From the NCBI GenBank assembly GCA_903813345.2, contig CAIIXF020000005.1:11041375-11105374 (forward strand): a stretch of DNA of 64,000 bases, read 5' to 3'. Of this stretch, positions 35,715 through 47,615 are shown one piece after another. How positions within the stretch are numbered: the first letter of the stretch is position 1; each line of letters starts with the position of its first letter. The position numbers and the translations under genes were made by a program. The notes beneath the pieces are model-generated. The model was given only the letters and a program-made list of their open reading frames with translations, searched no databases and was not told the DNA's origin. Origin of the DNA: Owenia fusiformis. Its lineage: Eukaryota; Annelida; Polychaeta; Sabellida; Oweniidae.

Positions 35715-37430
35715 ATCTACCAGTGGAGAAACTTAATTTGATATTAAATTAATTGCGCTACAATTCAAGATATTTACCACATACTTTCACACTTGTCAAA
35801 CTTTCAGAAGTAAATTCACATGGAGCGAGACACAATTAAGCCGTCCACAAAAACCTGGAGAATATAACAATATGTCACCATGGCCTACCCTTTGCATTCG
35901 TTTGACTTCACTTCTTAAAAGAGAGCTTCGTCTGTAGTTAAACTAGACTCTGCACGCAGGGTACCATGGCCACTTGTGGTGGTGACTTAAAAATCTTGTA
36001 AAAGGTTCATCATATGCTTATTAGAGCCAGGGTGCCCAAAACAGAGTGTTCCGTCAACAGGATCATATGCCCTCAATTTTCTTTGCACGGTGACTAGCAT
36101 TTTCCGAGCGATATGTTTCTTCGCATTTATGTATTGAAATAATGTATCTACATCGATTACTTCGGTTAAGGACCCCTACACCCACTGGGAAAGCAAATAC
36201 AGTCAAGATATGTCGATTACAATTATACTTTTATGTTTAATTCTACGTCAACTACAAAGCAAATATTCTACCGGGTTTTTGAACCACTTCGTATCTATAT
36301 TCTTCTCAAAGATTAAGCCATAGAGCAGTGTTTTATAATAGGGCCTATCAATGAAAAATCCTTTTACGATAGAATCTACTTTAAGATCTGGGTCCATGGA
36401 CCAAACATTCAAACGTTCTTTTTGTTCATTAAATCGAATTTGCAAACATCTGTCAATAATTCAATTTGCCAAAATTGCTACTTCAGTTTTGAGATGTTAG
36501 TCGAAGCAAAAAACTAATAGTGAGTCTGGTTAAAGATTGGAAAAATAATTTGAGGACGTACACTTTATTTCAATCACATACCAAATGTATGCCCAGTATC
36601 GTTATAAAACTATAAATATGTCGCGAACAACTTACATAATGCCATTTTTAATGGCAAATAAAAGGACGTAACCAGAAAACGATTTGACGATTTGTTTATG
36701 AAACATATATGCATCGAATATATCTATATTAGTTTTGAAACTCGATAAAATATTTATCTATCTAAATTAATAATAACTTGCTTAGAGTACTCACTCGGTC
36801 TGAATAAATAGCATGGACGCTATTATCCCCGGGGTATCATCTCGCTTAAGTGGGGTTTCCTACTCCTTTCTGCGACGTCGAACTCAATAATAATCTGTTA
36901 AATAAATGGTATTTGCTGATCATTCAGTTTTATATAGTCTACCACGATAGCCAGTCTGATATAGGCAATAAAATGCAGGTTTATAAAACAGCTTACTTTA
37001 TTATACAGGCTTGATAATCACAACATAAATTCAAAGTGTAGTCTTGCTTCGAATTTAGTTCTTTTCAATTCGATTATCATCGCTTTGGTTTTTGTTTGTG
37101 TTCTTTTACAGCACTAACGGCACGTCCTACGTAGCCAAAATACAGCAGCTATAATAGAGAATAAAAACGATTGATTTTTGGGTATTGAAATTTAAGTGTT
37201 TGTGTAATGCGAGCCTCTCCAATGGTTTTTGACTAGTCTTGTATTGTATCTGGTATTATATGTAATAACAATGAATGATCAAGGTACTTAGTCCCGTGAA
37301 AGGATTTATCTGACAATGATTAGGCATAGCCTTGCAGCAATCCCCTATTGGAGCACAATTTTATTCACAATATGCATAGGTAGGGATATGACTGTTCTAG
37401 AAAATGATTGGCAGGCAGATATGCTATAAT
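35715..37430. other. Unassigned DNA
   Basis: No supported gene, RNA or bounded repeat. Confidence 0.3.
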
Positions 37431-37706
37431 AAGCTTGTATTCGCGAATGAAACTTTCGGCTAAATGAAACTTTCAACTTATTTAAATATGAGTGCAATAG
37501 TGGCAGCTACCACTCAGCTAAACTTGTTTTCACAAATGTAAATGTAACTTTTGGCTGTCGGCTACCGGATTAACCTATTAATTTTCATAAATTAACCCGT
37601 CAATTAGCGAATCAGGTATCGGAACACACGGCGGGTACTACATATTTCAATGAATTTGTCATCAAATTACAATCAACCCTCCGCTCGCCGAAAGTTTCAT
37701 TCTCGA
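37431..37706. repeat. Family X repeat with inverted ends
   Basis: It starts AGCTTGTATTCGCGAATGAA and ends GAAAGTTTCATTCTCGAATA, so the ends are inverted relatives. Inside lies GTCGGCTACCGGATTAACCT, the reverse complement of the LINE target site and its flank at 22.9 kb. It is an uninterrupted relative of the repeat split by the LINE. Confidence 0.6.
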
Positions 37707-37710
37707 ATAC

Positions 37711-38137
37711 AAATGTAGGGTGCGTTTTTGAATGCCAGTGGCGCAAGTCATTTGCATAATATTTATATGATTTATCTCCCCAGGTATCAAGAAAAAGATG
37801 CTACTGAGCGAATAACATGGTCACACGTTTTCAGCGAAAACAGCTCGTACAATCAAGCGCACCTATACCCACATAATTCTTTTGAAAGACATCACGGTTT
37901 ATTGCAGTGGAACTACTGTAGCCGACGCGGTTGACACACATGGTTAGCCGACAAGGTTGTCACAGCGTAATTAACGGTTCAAGTGCGTTTGGATGAGCTG
38001 TTTTTGTTGAAAATGTGTGAGCATGTAATTTGCAGCGCAAGGAGCCCATTGTTTTTTCGTGATACCTAGGGGAAAAACGTATAAAATATTGTGCAATATA
38101 CGTGCGCCGCGGGCAGTTCAAAAACGCAGCCTTAATC
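37711..38137. mobile_element. Family D foldback element, copy 2 (about 425 bp)
   Basis: The left end GGTGCGTTTTTGAATGCC and the right end GGGCAGTTCAAAAACGCAGCC are inverted relatives. The arms mirror each other: ACACGTTTTCAGCGAAAACAGC at about 37823 against GCTGTTTTTGTTGAAAATGTGT at about 37998. Other copies are at about 23.1-23.7 kb and 42.5-43.2 kb. Confidence 0.65.
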
Positions 38138-38279
38138 TGTACTTTATATTAAGACTCCTATGAACTAGGATATCATTGAATTAGGTCATGCCCAAATAAG
38201 TTCAAATATCACCTCTCTTCGCTCACGTATGTCAGAAACTCATTCAGCACATAGTTGCACCTTGTTTTCAATTTATCAG

Positions 38280-38489
38280 CCGTTAAATTCATCCATCTCT
38301 TTACAATACTACTTAGTGATAGACAAGCTACATGGGTTAATAAAAGCAAAGCAAATAGAGCAAGAAAAACTACATGTTTTGATCGAATCAAGACAGTGGA
38401 GATTAATTAAAGCTGAACGGGAATTTGGGATCAAGGATTTTTCGCATCTGTTGCATCCCAGTAGCGCCATGGGAATCTACACTGTACAG
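38280..38489 (+). CDS. Candidate internal exon, coiled-coil-like (70 codons)
   Basis: A plus-strand stretch lies between an acceptor (TTTTCAATTTATCAG) and a donor (CAG followed by GTTAGC). It is exactly 210 bp, open, and in phase 0 at both sides. It encodes a charged helical segment with DKLHGLIKAKQIEQEKLHVL and LIKAEREFGIKDFSHLLH, then SSAMGIYTVQ. The K, E and L spacing suggests an amphipathic helix or coiled coil. I do not recognise the protein, and no neighbouring exon was found on the same strand. It may be one exon of a gene with very long introns, or a chance frame; the length and the symmetric phase argue mildly for the former. Confidence 0.35.
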
Positions 38490-39554
38490 GTTAGCATTTA
38501 ACAAAAGTACTCACAGTGTCAAGAATTGGCCAATTACTGTTATTTATTATCGTAAACGCTCGGGATGCTTGCTTGATAATTGATACATTGTGATCTAATT
38601 CCATGAAAACCATAAAATTAACCTAAATTAGGAATCATTGGAACAATGGATTTGTTTTTTTCCAGAAAGCTGATAACTTCTCGTTAATGATTAATAGTTG
38701 AGCAAATTAAAGCTCCAAACTACAAACTAGATGAAATAAATGACACAATTTGCCCCAAGGTTCCGATACGCCATTAAATCAAATGGGAGGGTGTTATCTT
38801 TAAGGATCTATTCGCTTTCTTAGGTTCAGTAGTACTAGTTATAAAGGTGTCTAATAAATCATTTCATTATCAAGGGGCAAATTTAGTGAATTGCTGTTTT
38901 CTTTAAAAATATTTAAGAATTAGGAACGCATGATTTCAAACGTTATTTCAAGAAGTTATCATTTATGATATTTTAATATCATGATGGAACTTATCTTTTA
39001 TGGATAGAATGTGCTAAACCTTATTTACTCTACTGGATAAAAAAAACACATAAGATTAGTCTTTCTTGTTACTCTCTTCAATCTCGACCAGTCAATAGTA
39101 AAGTCAAATATTTTAGGATTATAGCTCAGGACTACATGTAAGTGTAATGCGGACTGAATCGTTCTTCAAAACGTGTTATTTCAACCTTTGCACGAGATGC
39201 GCAGCGTTGAGTGTGAAATTTAGTAATTGAGACCTAAGAGGAAGGAATCAGCAACAAGTCTTGGGGTTCAATTCTTTTCACACATTGCAAAATATGTTCA
39301 ACGAAATAACCTAAAAGATACGAAATCACGAAAAGAACCTATTTCAGTGAAATATTTTCCATGGGTCATGTTGTCAAAGCATCAATATCGTAGAGTAAAG
39401 TTGTCACCTTGACAACTTTTCTACGAATGACCTTGGTCGGGTTATTGGTAAAATAATGCAGTGCAATTATATGAGCAAATGCTTTTGGGGCGAGAGCTGG
39501 CAACGGAATGCACGACAGGTGCTTTTTATATTTAAATGAGTTTGATATCTAATG

Positions 39555-39606
39555 GCAATCAACCCGGTAGCCGGTAGCCGCTATTTGCATTCGCGAATAC
39601 AAGCTT
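39555..39606 (+). repeat. Family X fragment
   Basis: CCCGGTAGCCGGTAGCCGCT, then TTTGCATTCGCGAATACAAG, match the right part of the repeat at 22941-22985. This gives the uninterrupted arrangement on one side of the LINE insertion site. Confidence 0.6.
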
Positions 39607-39609
39607 ACT

Positions 39610-41435
39610 TCATAGCCCATCTGGCAATATGTTGACAATAGTTGATAATTAATGGTGCATTATTCTATGACTTCTACTATTTTGCTACTGATGGTTTTGT
39701 ACCTTTTGATTCTCAATATTTTTCTGGTTTGATGTTTTTAAACATTGTTTCGAATATTTGGGATACATATGAAATGTATCTTTTATAAATGTCAAAAAAG
39801 GTTTTTAGATCATATTCAAGATATGAAATTCCTTGTTACTAGCTTGAGGTAAATTTATTATTACATCATTATTCCTGATATTGCTTTCTAATGGTATACT
39901 GAAACTCAAATGGTGTCATTCTTTTGCTTCCCGTTTGCTCAACTAAATCTGGATGAATAAATCATGTTTCAGATATTGGGCAAGCAATATATGGAAATAT
40001 ATACCCAATATAGCTCATGATAGGAATTTATCTCAGTCTCTTGGGAGAATATTGATGAATCCTTGGGATTTGATAAAATAAGAAGTACATATTTTTCCGT
40101 ATGTGACTTATTATCATGGTATTTCGCTGATAAATGTGTCAAATTCGTCATTTTACTGGTTTTGCACTCTATGACCAAGTCCACTTATATTTCCGTTGTC
40201 ATCCAATTAGAACTTCAGACATTCACGGCCACGATTATGATCAATTGAAGAATAACTAAAAGGGTTTATTTGTTTATGTTAGTATTAACGAAACTCAGAT
40301 TTATAAGCAATGTTGATAACGATGCTCGTTCTGACATTTATAAATTGATCCTAGCAACTACTTCCGAAAGTGCATACATTTATATGCTCGTATTTTCCAT
40401 TTGAAAAATCGTTTTGAATTAAACGTTGACAGGTTAGGTGTGAAAGGAAACGTTTGTTATTCTGAATATATAGTTATTCCCCGCTCCATAGATTTATGCA
40501 ACGAACTTTCAATTGAACCGGGATAGAGGTCCATGGAACGATTGATATCAGTGGATTGCAACCATGAAACAGAATTTACAAAATGGGCGATCTCATAATT
40601 TATAATCTAGTCAGAAAGCACAAAACATTGATAACACAATCATGTACAAAGATGGTAAGTTAGTATTGAATTTAAATATGTCAAACGTTTCTTCTACATA
40701 GGGACTGGTATTGAAGTTAGAAACCACATATCCTATGTACGTTATTATCCCATATGGACAATTCGTGGTGTCCAATGTTTTCAGCATAACTTTGGTCATC
40801 AAAAACAACATCTTCCTACCTAGGCTATTTCAATACCATTTGAAGAGGTTTTAAACCCTTTGTTAAATAATCTTTTCATGCAATGAAAATCAGAAAAAAT
40901 CCTCTTTTGTGTAAGTAGGTTCAACATTTTGAAGAATGTTCACAGACGGGGTCCTTATTCATAATTTTTCGAATTGTTCGGTTTTAGAATGTATGCCTTT
41001 TTCTCCAAACAAAAATTTTGTGCTTGTCCATGCATGAAAGTAGTCTTTCAGCAAGTGCGCACTTATCAGTTTGAAAATACAAATTGCTACATATATTCCT
41101 TTAAAATGTACCCATTTGACCTTGTATTACAATCTGGGAGCCACCCCTTTTCAAAAATTAGCTGTGTACCCTGCTGACTGCCATGATAACTATGCCACAG
41201 CGCACTTGTATCTCCGATATGCAAAACTTCATGGACTTATCTCATAGATATGCCACCGTAATTTTAAAAAGGGTTGCTCAGTTGCTAGATTATAATACAT
41301 TGCTACAACCTATGACATCATATTCTTGCCTAAATACCCAATCTTCTTTTGTGCAAAAACGTGACAGGCTTTGAGGGAAAAATCTATTAACTTCAATTTT
41401 AGTATTAACTAAAATAGTATAGTCAATCTAGTACA
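39610..41435. other. Unassigned DNA
   Basis: No supported gene. Overlapping short frames on both strands (39969-40248, 40974-41374) show no known domain. Confidence 0.3.
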
Positions 41436-41439
41436 ACTA

Positions 41440-42075
41440 ATTAACTAATAAAGGGACCAACCATTTCTAATAAGGATAGGGAAAGTGAAAGCGAATTTAA
41501 AAACATGGAACGTGTGTCTGCCATCTAATACACTGGCACTGGTGATCCGCTCGATTACGCTGGTTACCGATTCGGTAACAAAATGTCGGAACTTCAAAGG
41601 TTTCCTTATTTCACGCGTTGTGGGCAGAATCCCCATGACATTTTTTCTCACAAACGTGTATCAGTATCATTTGTTTTGGAAAATGTACATGTTTGCGAAA
41701 AAATAGCTCAGAAGACAACAGAATCGTAGATTTAATTCCTCGCTTAAGTTACATAAACGGTATAGGTTAAAAGTGCATATCTTAACTGTTTTTCGAAATA
41801 CCGTTTATGTAACTTAAGTGAGGAATTAAATCGACCATATTGTTGTCTTCTGAACTATTTGCTCCAAACATGTACATTTTCCTAAACATATGATACTGAA
41901 TGATACTGATACACGTTTGTGATAAAAATGTCGTGTGAATTCTGCCTACAACGTGTGAAATAAGGAAAAAAGAAAAATCGTACCTTCGACGTTTCGACAT
42001 TTTGTTAGCGAAACGAACCGTTTCGGTAACCAGCGTAATCGAGTGTATTCCCAGTGACTGGATCGAAGTGGACTG
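41440..42075. repeat. Foldback repeat, arms about 300 bp
   Basis: The left arm runs from GATCCGCTCGATTACGCTGG (about 41542) to the centre near 41780. The right arm repeats it inverted: ATTAAATCGACC, TTGTTGTCTTCTGAACTATT, ACATGTACATTTTCC, ACGTTTGTGA, CAACGTGTGAAATAAGGA and CCAGCGTAATCGAGTGTATT. The spacer at the centre is under 50 bp. The short frames on both strands are the arms. Confidence 0.75.
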
Positions 42076-42527
42076 CCGTTGGCCTTTAAGGCAAATGGCC
42101 GCCGTTTAATTTCCCCAGCATTCCAACAACCCAATCAGATCTTAGCACTACTCGCTCTCGCTTCTGTAAAAATGTCCAGTTGAACGGACAAACAGTTTTC
42201 CTGAAATTTTGATGTCAAGATTCGTGTGGCCATAGACTTCGCCCGCCCAGTGTAATACAAGAAGACGACAATATAGCACTTTTTAAAGTGCGGTAAAACC
42301 TCGAATATATTTGATTTAAAACATCACAAATTAAAGGTTTGTTTAAAGAAGTATGATAGATATTTCGAATCGATCTTGACAACAAAGAGCTGCTTAATAA
42401 TGTTCAATAAATAATTGTGACATACGTTTGACTAATTAAGTGAAAAATATGTAATAATTAAAAAGCATCAACAAGAGATCGTCCTTTTGTTACGCTTCTA
42501 ATCTTGTACCAAGACCCTTGTAACTCT

Positions 42528-43170
42528 AGGGCTGCGATTTAAACTGCCCGCGGACGAGTGCACTGCATAATATACAGGGGCGTAGCCAGCTTTCAGTCAG
42601 GGGGGGGGGTGCGATCGCCGAAAAAATTTCAGTTTTCGGTCAGGGGGGGGGGTGCGATTTTGGCATAAGCAACACAAAAAATTAAGATTTCTTTTGAATT
42701 TTACAAAAATTGATGCAACTTCCTTCAAAATTGAGCTAGAAGCTTCAAATAAAAAGCATTTTAAAGCTCTGTTCTTCCTCTATCCAATGGTCATATTTTC
42801 AAAGGTTATGGGGGGGTGCGATCGCACCCATCGCACCCCCCCTGGCTACGCCCATGATATATAATAAGTATTACTCCTAGATATTACGAAAAAGCCCATG
42901 CGTTGCAAATTACATGCTCACACGTTTTTAACAAAAGCGGTTCATGCAAGCGCACCTAAACGGCTAATCACGCTGTGGCAACCTTGTCGGCTTGTTGCTA
43001 GTGCACCACAGGAGTTGGATTGCAATAAACCATGGTGTCTTTCACAACAATTATGTGAATATAAGTGCGCTCGGATGAGAATCTTTTTGTTTTTCTTCTT
43101 GATAACGGGGGGGGGTCCCAGTACCTATTACGCAATACACAAACGCCGCGGGCAATTTAAAAACGCAGTG
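42528..43170. repeat. Family D foldback element, copy 3, interrupted by a MITE
   Basis: The left end AGGGCTGCGATTTAAACTGC and the right end GGGCAATTTAAAAACGCAGT are inverted relatives of the family D termini. The inner arm (42895-43020: TTGCAAATTACATGCTCACA, CGGCTAATCACGCTGTGGCA) matches the other copies. The inserted 42575-42856 element interrupts the left arm. Confidence 0.55.
42575..42856. mobile_element. hAT-like MITE (about 280 bp)
   Basis: The ends are CAGGGGCGTAGCCAGC and its inverted form CTGGCTACGCCCATG. The subterminal region has G runs followed by TGCGATCG on both sides (42601-42616 and 42809-42822). CAGGGGCGTAGCCAG-type ends are typical of hAT-derived MITEs in many animals. No transposase is present. 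Confidence 0.75.
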
Positions 43171-44038
43171 TACACCCTATGCAGACAGAGCCTGTGGGAA
43201 ATATTGGGTGCGGAGCAAATGAGCGGAGGGTGCGGAGCTAACGGTCATTTTTGAATTTAAATTTGGGATATTTCTGAAACTAAGCCGTTTTCGGACTTCA
43301 AATATACCAAGATATGTGTATTTGACACCAAATATCAATACAATTGTGAAAATAGTAGCGCAATTCATTCTATAGCGACGCAGTGTGCCTTAAAACTTTC
43401 CCAGACCTATATATTTTGAAATTATCCTGTTAATACTGAGTCCCCAGCATTCATAAAAAATGGTGTTCAAGGTACACTATCTATACAAATTATTTTTGCA
43501 TCTTGGAAGCCAGGCAGTATCTGTGTGATTTTATAAAAATTCGGAAATGTTCTTCAGATATGAGCCCCCTCTAAATATTGGGTGCGGAGCTACGTTTATG
43601 GAGCTATAAACGTAGCTCCGCACCCAATATTTAGAGGGGGCTCATATCTGAAGAACATTTCCGAATTTTTATAAAATCACACAGATATTGCCTGGCTTCC
43701 AAGATGCAAAAATAATTTGCATGGGTAGTGTATCTTGAACACCATTTTTTATGAATGCTGGGGACGCAGTATTAAAAGGATAGTCTCAAAATATATAGGT
43801 CTGGGAAATATTTAAGGCATACTGCGTCGCTATAAAATGAATTGCACTACTATTTTCACAATTTTATTGATATTTGGTGTCAAATACACATATCTTGGTA
43901 TATTTGAAGTCCCAAAACGGCTTAGTTTCAGAAATATCCCAATTTTAAATTCAAAAATGACCGTTAGCTCCGCACCCTCCGCTCATTTGCGCCGCACCCA
44001 ATATTTCCCACAGGCTCTGTCTGCATAGGGTGGTGTAG
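43171..44038. mobile_element. Foldback element family G (about 870 bp)
   Basis: The termini TACACCCTATGCAGACAGAG and the inverted TACACCACCCTATGCAGACA are followed by arms that mirror each other for about 420 bp, up to a centre at about 43600. The phrase AATATTGGGTGCGGAGC occurs near both ends and again, facing each other, at the centre (43575-43594 and 43614-43632). The two 63-codon frames at 43177-43368 (minus) and 43837-44028 (plus) are the same sequence read from each arm, not genes. Confidence 0.8.
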
Positions 44039-44135
44039 ATACGCTGAAAACAATCATTTGTTTGTCTGTTGTAAAAAAACTTAAGTGGGCACTAAGAATA
44101 AATTATCTACAGTGAGTTTAATTTTCTAGAATGTA

Positions 44136-45089
44136 CAGGGTGACCAAAAAAATGCAACCCTCCATTTCTTCTATATTCGTAAATGGAGGTAAATTGCTCT
44201 GAGATTTGGCACACAAGGACTTCATTCAATGTGGGATCCTCTGGCAAAGTTTTAATAATCATAGTCTAATATTGATAGAGTTATGGTTGTTTCAAAATGT
44301 GCTCCAGATGTCGTCAATATCACTGAAAACAAACTTGTAGTGTTCAAGGAAAACTGTTCATAACACGGATGCATTCTTCCCCATGGGTATGGCTCAAATT
44401 TTGTAGCCATTGCTTGTTGGAGTTCTGCAATTGCGGTAGGGTTATTTTCATACACATTATCCTTAAAATAACCCCATATATAGAAGTCGGGGCATTGAGA
44501 ACAAGACTGGGATGACCATGGGTTCTCCGTCCTAGGAGAGATAATCTTCTCATAGAAATGACTAGTGAACCAGGCTATCATTAGAAGTGTGAGGGGTAGC
44601 TCCATCCTTCTAGAACCAATGTTCTTGTCTATTGATGCCTCTATGTCACTCTAGAACTGCCTTGGAACGCCAATATTGCGCTGTGTGTTAACATTAACAG
44701 TGTTGCCATTATCAACCTCAAACCAAAAGGGGCTGATGATTTCATGTTTTTTGGAAATTGGCAGCCCAAGCTGTGCATTTAACAGAATGAAGGGGCATTT
44801 GAAGCACTTCATCTGGAATTTGTGATCCCAGAACACATTATTTCTTGAGTTTACATGTTCAGAAAGAAGGGAATGTGATTCATCCGAAAACCTAACATTT
44901 AAAATGGACGACATTTGGAGCATATTTTGGAATGACCACAACTCTATCAATATAAAACTATGATTATTGAAACTTTGCAAGAGGATCCCACATTGAATGA
45001 GGTCCTTGTGTGCCAAATTTCAGAGCAATTAACCTCCATTTAAGAAAAATATTGAAGAAATGAAGGGTTGCATTTTTTGGGTCACCCTG
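44136..45089 (-). mobile_element. Mariner-type transposon with long terminal inverted repeats (about 955 bp)
   Basis: The ends are CAGGGTGACCAAAAAAATGC and its inverted form, between TA dinucleotides at 44134-44135 and 45090-45091. The inverted repeats extend about 180 bp (for example CACAAGGACTTCATTCAATG on the left and CATTGAATGAGGTCCTTGTG on the right). It carries the broken transposase below. Confidence 0.85.
44252..45016 (-). pseudogene. IS630/Tc1/mariner-type transposase, frameshifted
   Basis: On the minus strand the upstream piece (45016-44651) reads RFSDESH, then NNVFWDH, then ISPFWFEVDNGNTVNVNTQR. These match the first catalytic Asp block (FSDExH) and the following GPYFFEENGxTVTVNxxRY region of this transposase group. 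After the stop at about 44651, a different frame shows KDGATPHTSND (second Asp block, FQQDGATPHT) with a stop just before it. The downstream piece (44605-44252) reads NPWSSQSCSQCPDFYIWGYF and KDNVYENNPTAIAELQQAM, corresponding to the third Asp block (WPPRSPDLxPxDFFLWGYLK). The usual SPDL Asp is lost in this copy. Frameshifts, stops and the missing N-terminus make it inactive. Confidence 0.8.
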
Positions 45090-45094
45090 TATCA

Positions 45095-47425
45095 ACGCAG
45101 ATTTGTTTACGATGTAATGACATCAAATGTAATATCGTAATTGTTATACAAAAAGATGTTGTCAAAGGAAGCATTGCGACTGCGAGTGATGTTTAACTGA
45201 AACATCGAAAGTTAAGTGGGATAATAAGCAGACTGAAAGGGCAAAATAACCCTTTAATCAAATTACTGACGGGTCATCTTTTTTACTTCAAACTCTAACA
45301 TTTAATCTTCACTATTTAATACTTAATTTACTTTAGATAAAGGGGTTTGATATTGATGAAAAATAAGGAGTTATCAAATGATCTGGATATTGTCTATATA
45401 AACATTGGAAATAACCTCAAGTGCTATGTTATGATCATTAGCAAAAGGAGAACTTTGTAATTTTCTTGTTTTTTCTTGATGTCAGGGTGTACAATTACAA
45501 TCCATCTGGTCTATATCCCCCAGAGAAAGAGACATCAGTTTGTCATCAAATACGAGTTTGCATCGACATCTTCCACAAAACAAATTTTAACCATTTATTC
45601 TCATGATTTTTTTGCGAAGCAAAATTATATTACTCTTCAACGTAGGGTCAAGGTAGGTCCTATTTCGGCCGCCTTGGTATTTTTCAAAAACCTTCGACTG
45701 CCTCAGGGACGCCCTAATGCCACAATGCCACGCCCTAAAGTCACATTTGATGTGCGGCAACCGTACGTACGTCGGCCGTAGCTTCCAAAAATCGAGAGAA
45801 ATGTGTGCAGCACAATATATATGGATAAGCAGTACGATGTAGATTTTCTACATTGAATTTGTGAAGCAACAGCCGTCGTACGGCCGCCGTAGAGCAAATG
45901 TGATCGAGGCATTACCAAATGCAAGCAACAGGATGGGGCAACATGCCCGTCAATAAAATATTAAAGTCAATGGCACCATCGTAGGCTTTGTTCAAAACAA
46001 ACCTACACTTTCTTTGAGATATTACGCATAACGTGGCCAAGATCATGAAAGATTACCAAATGAACTATGAAAACGGTGAGACGGTGAAACAATAAAAGTG
46101 TGTTTCCATTTCATGCGCCATCTTTAAATTATAAACTAATGCAATTTGTCAAAACGTAATATATTATCCGATCTTAATCACTATTTCATTTTCAGTCTAC
46201 CACTTTGTAAACATCAAACATGTTTTTTCTTAATATGTAGGATATCCTTTGATTATTGAGGAATATCATTTTTATCATTAAGTAGATATCTCCACGAGTG
46301 AGCGCAGCAATGAATGGGTGATACTGATATTCATCAAAAGTACCGTATTCAAAGTATATTTTCATCTTATTATTTTCGGAATTTCTTTTTGTAAAATGCC
46401 ATGATCTTCGGACTGGTCGTTTCCTTAAATATGTTTCTTGTCAATTAAATAATTATTATCAATTTATTAGTAATATAATAAATTTAATTATTTATTTATT
46501 ATTAATAAGTTTATTGCTCTCTTGATCTCATTTAAGGTACATCGAGATATAAGTCCAATAAAGCAAATATCAAATAAAACTTTCAGGTACATGCATGGCA
46601 AAATATAATTAATTACAATCTAATTTTAACAATCACTAAGTACAAAGTAGCATGTAATGATTTCACGTCAATTTTGTTTAACAACTTTTTGGTAATATTA
46701 TGAACTTTTGTAAAACAATCACCAATTGTTTCATCGTGCGCTAACAAGGAGTATAAAGATAGACTACTTGTATTGAAATGAGAAAAACTATTTATACTTT
46801 TTATTATTTTACTGAGATATAGAGATCGAGCTAGTTTAAGTTCTAATTGAGAACAACAAAAAAGAAGTGTTCTTCATCACCTATTGTATTTTTCGGATTA
46901 CAGAAGTAAAAAAAATCTTTTCGATTTTTTGACTTGAAGTATAGACCTCGTTCAATTGGGAAGTTATGCATCGACAACCGTACCTTAGCAATTGATTGTC
47001 TATAGGTGGAGTTCTGTAAAAGATTTCTCTTTCTCTTTTATATGCATGTTTTACTAATTTATAACTTCTGATTTACCCGGAGCATCATTTGTAGTATAAA
47101 TCTATAACATAAATGAATACCTTGGCTGGAATCTTTTGTCAGTTATTTAGAAGTTAAAATTGCTCAGACACATGTTATTTTTGCTTCACCATCATTGAAC
47201 TTAAATGATGACAAGAGATCAAAGTCACGCTACCTTTGATATTATTTGATATTAGCAATGCTGTCAATGTACATGAACATTTACTAATTCATATTAGATA
47301 ATAGTAAATGATCATTGCTTAATAGTGATTAATGGATATACTACAAGCTTTGATCTTTTTCCCTTTAGAAATTCATTGCTAAATTGAATTGTGCTCATTA
47401 CGTGCAGCAAACGCAAGGTAACAAG
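45095..47425. other. Unassigned DNA with a CCGTAG/CTACGG-rich patch
   Basis: Around 45640-45910 words such as CGGCCGTAGC, GTCGTACGGCCGCCGTAG and CATTACC recur in inverted order. The same kind of words return at 48740-49040, so the two may be related MITEs. The 101-codon frame at 45476-45781 runs partly into this patch and is not called. The rest shows nothing. It is probably upstream of the gene that starts at 47427. Confidence 0.35.
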
Positions 47426-47426
47426 T

Positions 47427-47472
47427 ATGGAGATGACCAGCATGAGGGTAATACTGCCGTTGGCGATATTTT
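47427..47472 (+). CDS. Exon 1 (signal peptide) of secreted coiled-coil/PAN protein
   Basis: ATG at 47427 opens a 46 bp coding exon ending in a strong donor (T followed by GTAAGT at 47473). The encoded start is MEMTSMRVILPLAIF with a split last codon (phase 1). Joined to exon 2 at 49423 it continues CIFFANAKPSS. This gives a hydrophobic core of about 13 residues after a basic residue, and an ANA-K site that looks like a signal peptidase cleavage site after residue 22. The intron is 1,950 bp. The exon is too short to be obvious alone; phase agreement and the completed signal peptide make it convincing. An in-frame ATG just upstream of exon 2 (49362) would lie in intron 1 and give a poorer leader. 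Confidence 0.8.
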
Positions 47473-47556
47473 GTAAGTAAAAACAATGGGAAGAATGTAA
47501 TTCAATGATTTTTACATTTTAATTAAAGATATAAAATCAGGAATAAACTGCACTAG

Positions 47557-47615
47557 TAAAACCTGTCTTAGTGAACACCTCTCTCTAATGAACACCTGTC
47601 TCTAGTGAACACCCT
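47557..47615 (+). repeat. MITE-end fragment (AAAACCTGTC...GAACACC type)
   Basis: GTAAAACCTGTCTTAGTGAA, then GAACACCTCTCTCTAATGAA, then another GAACACC unit, resemble the left end of the element at 54952. A possible counterpart GTAGTGAACATCTGCC lies at 48542. Both are inside intron 1. Confidence 0.45.

Noticed and set aside
43177-44028. Two similar 63-codon frames (starting MNCATIF and MNCTTIF) on opposite strands
   Set aside because: They are the two arms of the family G palindrome read outward; no start, splice or domain support.
45476-45781. 101-codon plus-strand frame as a gene
   Set aside because: Its second half is the CCGTAG-rich repeat; no recognisable domain.
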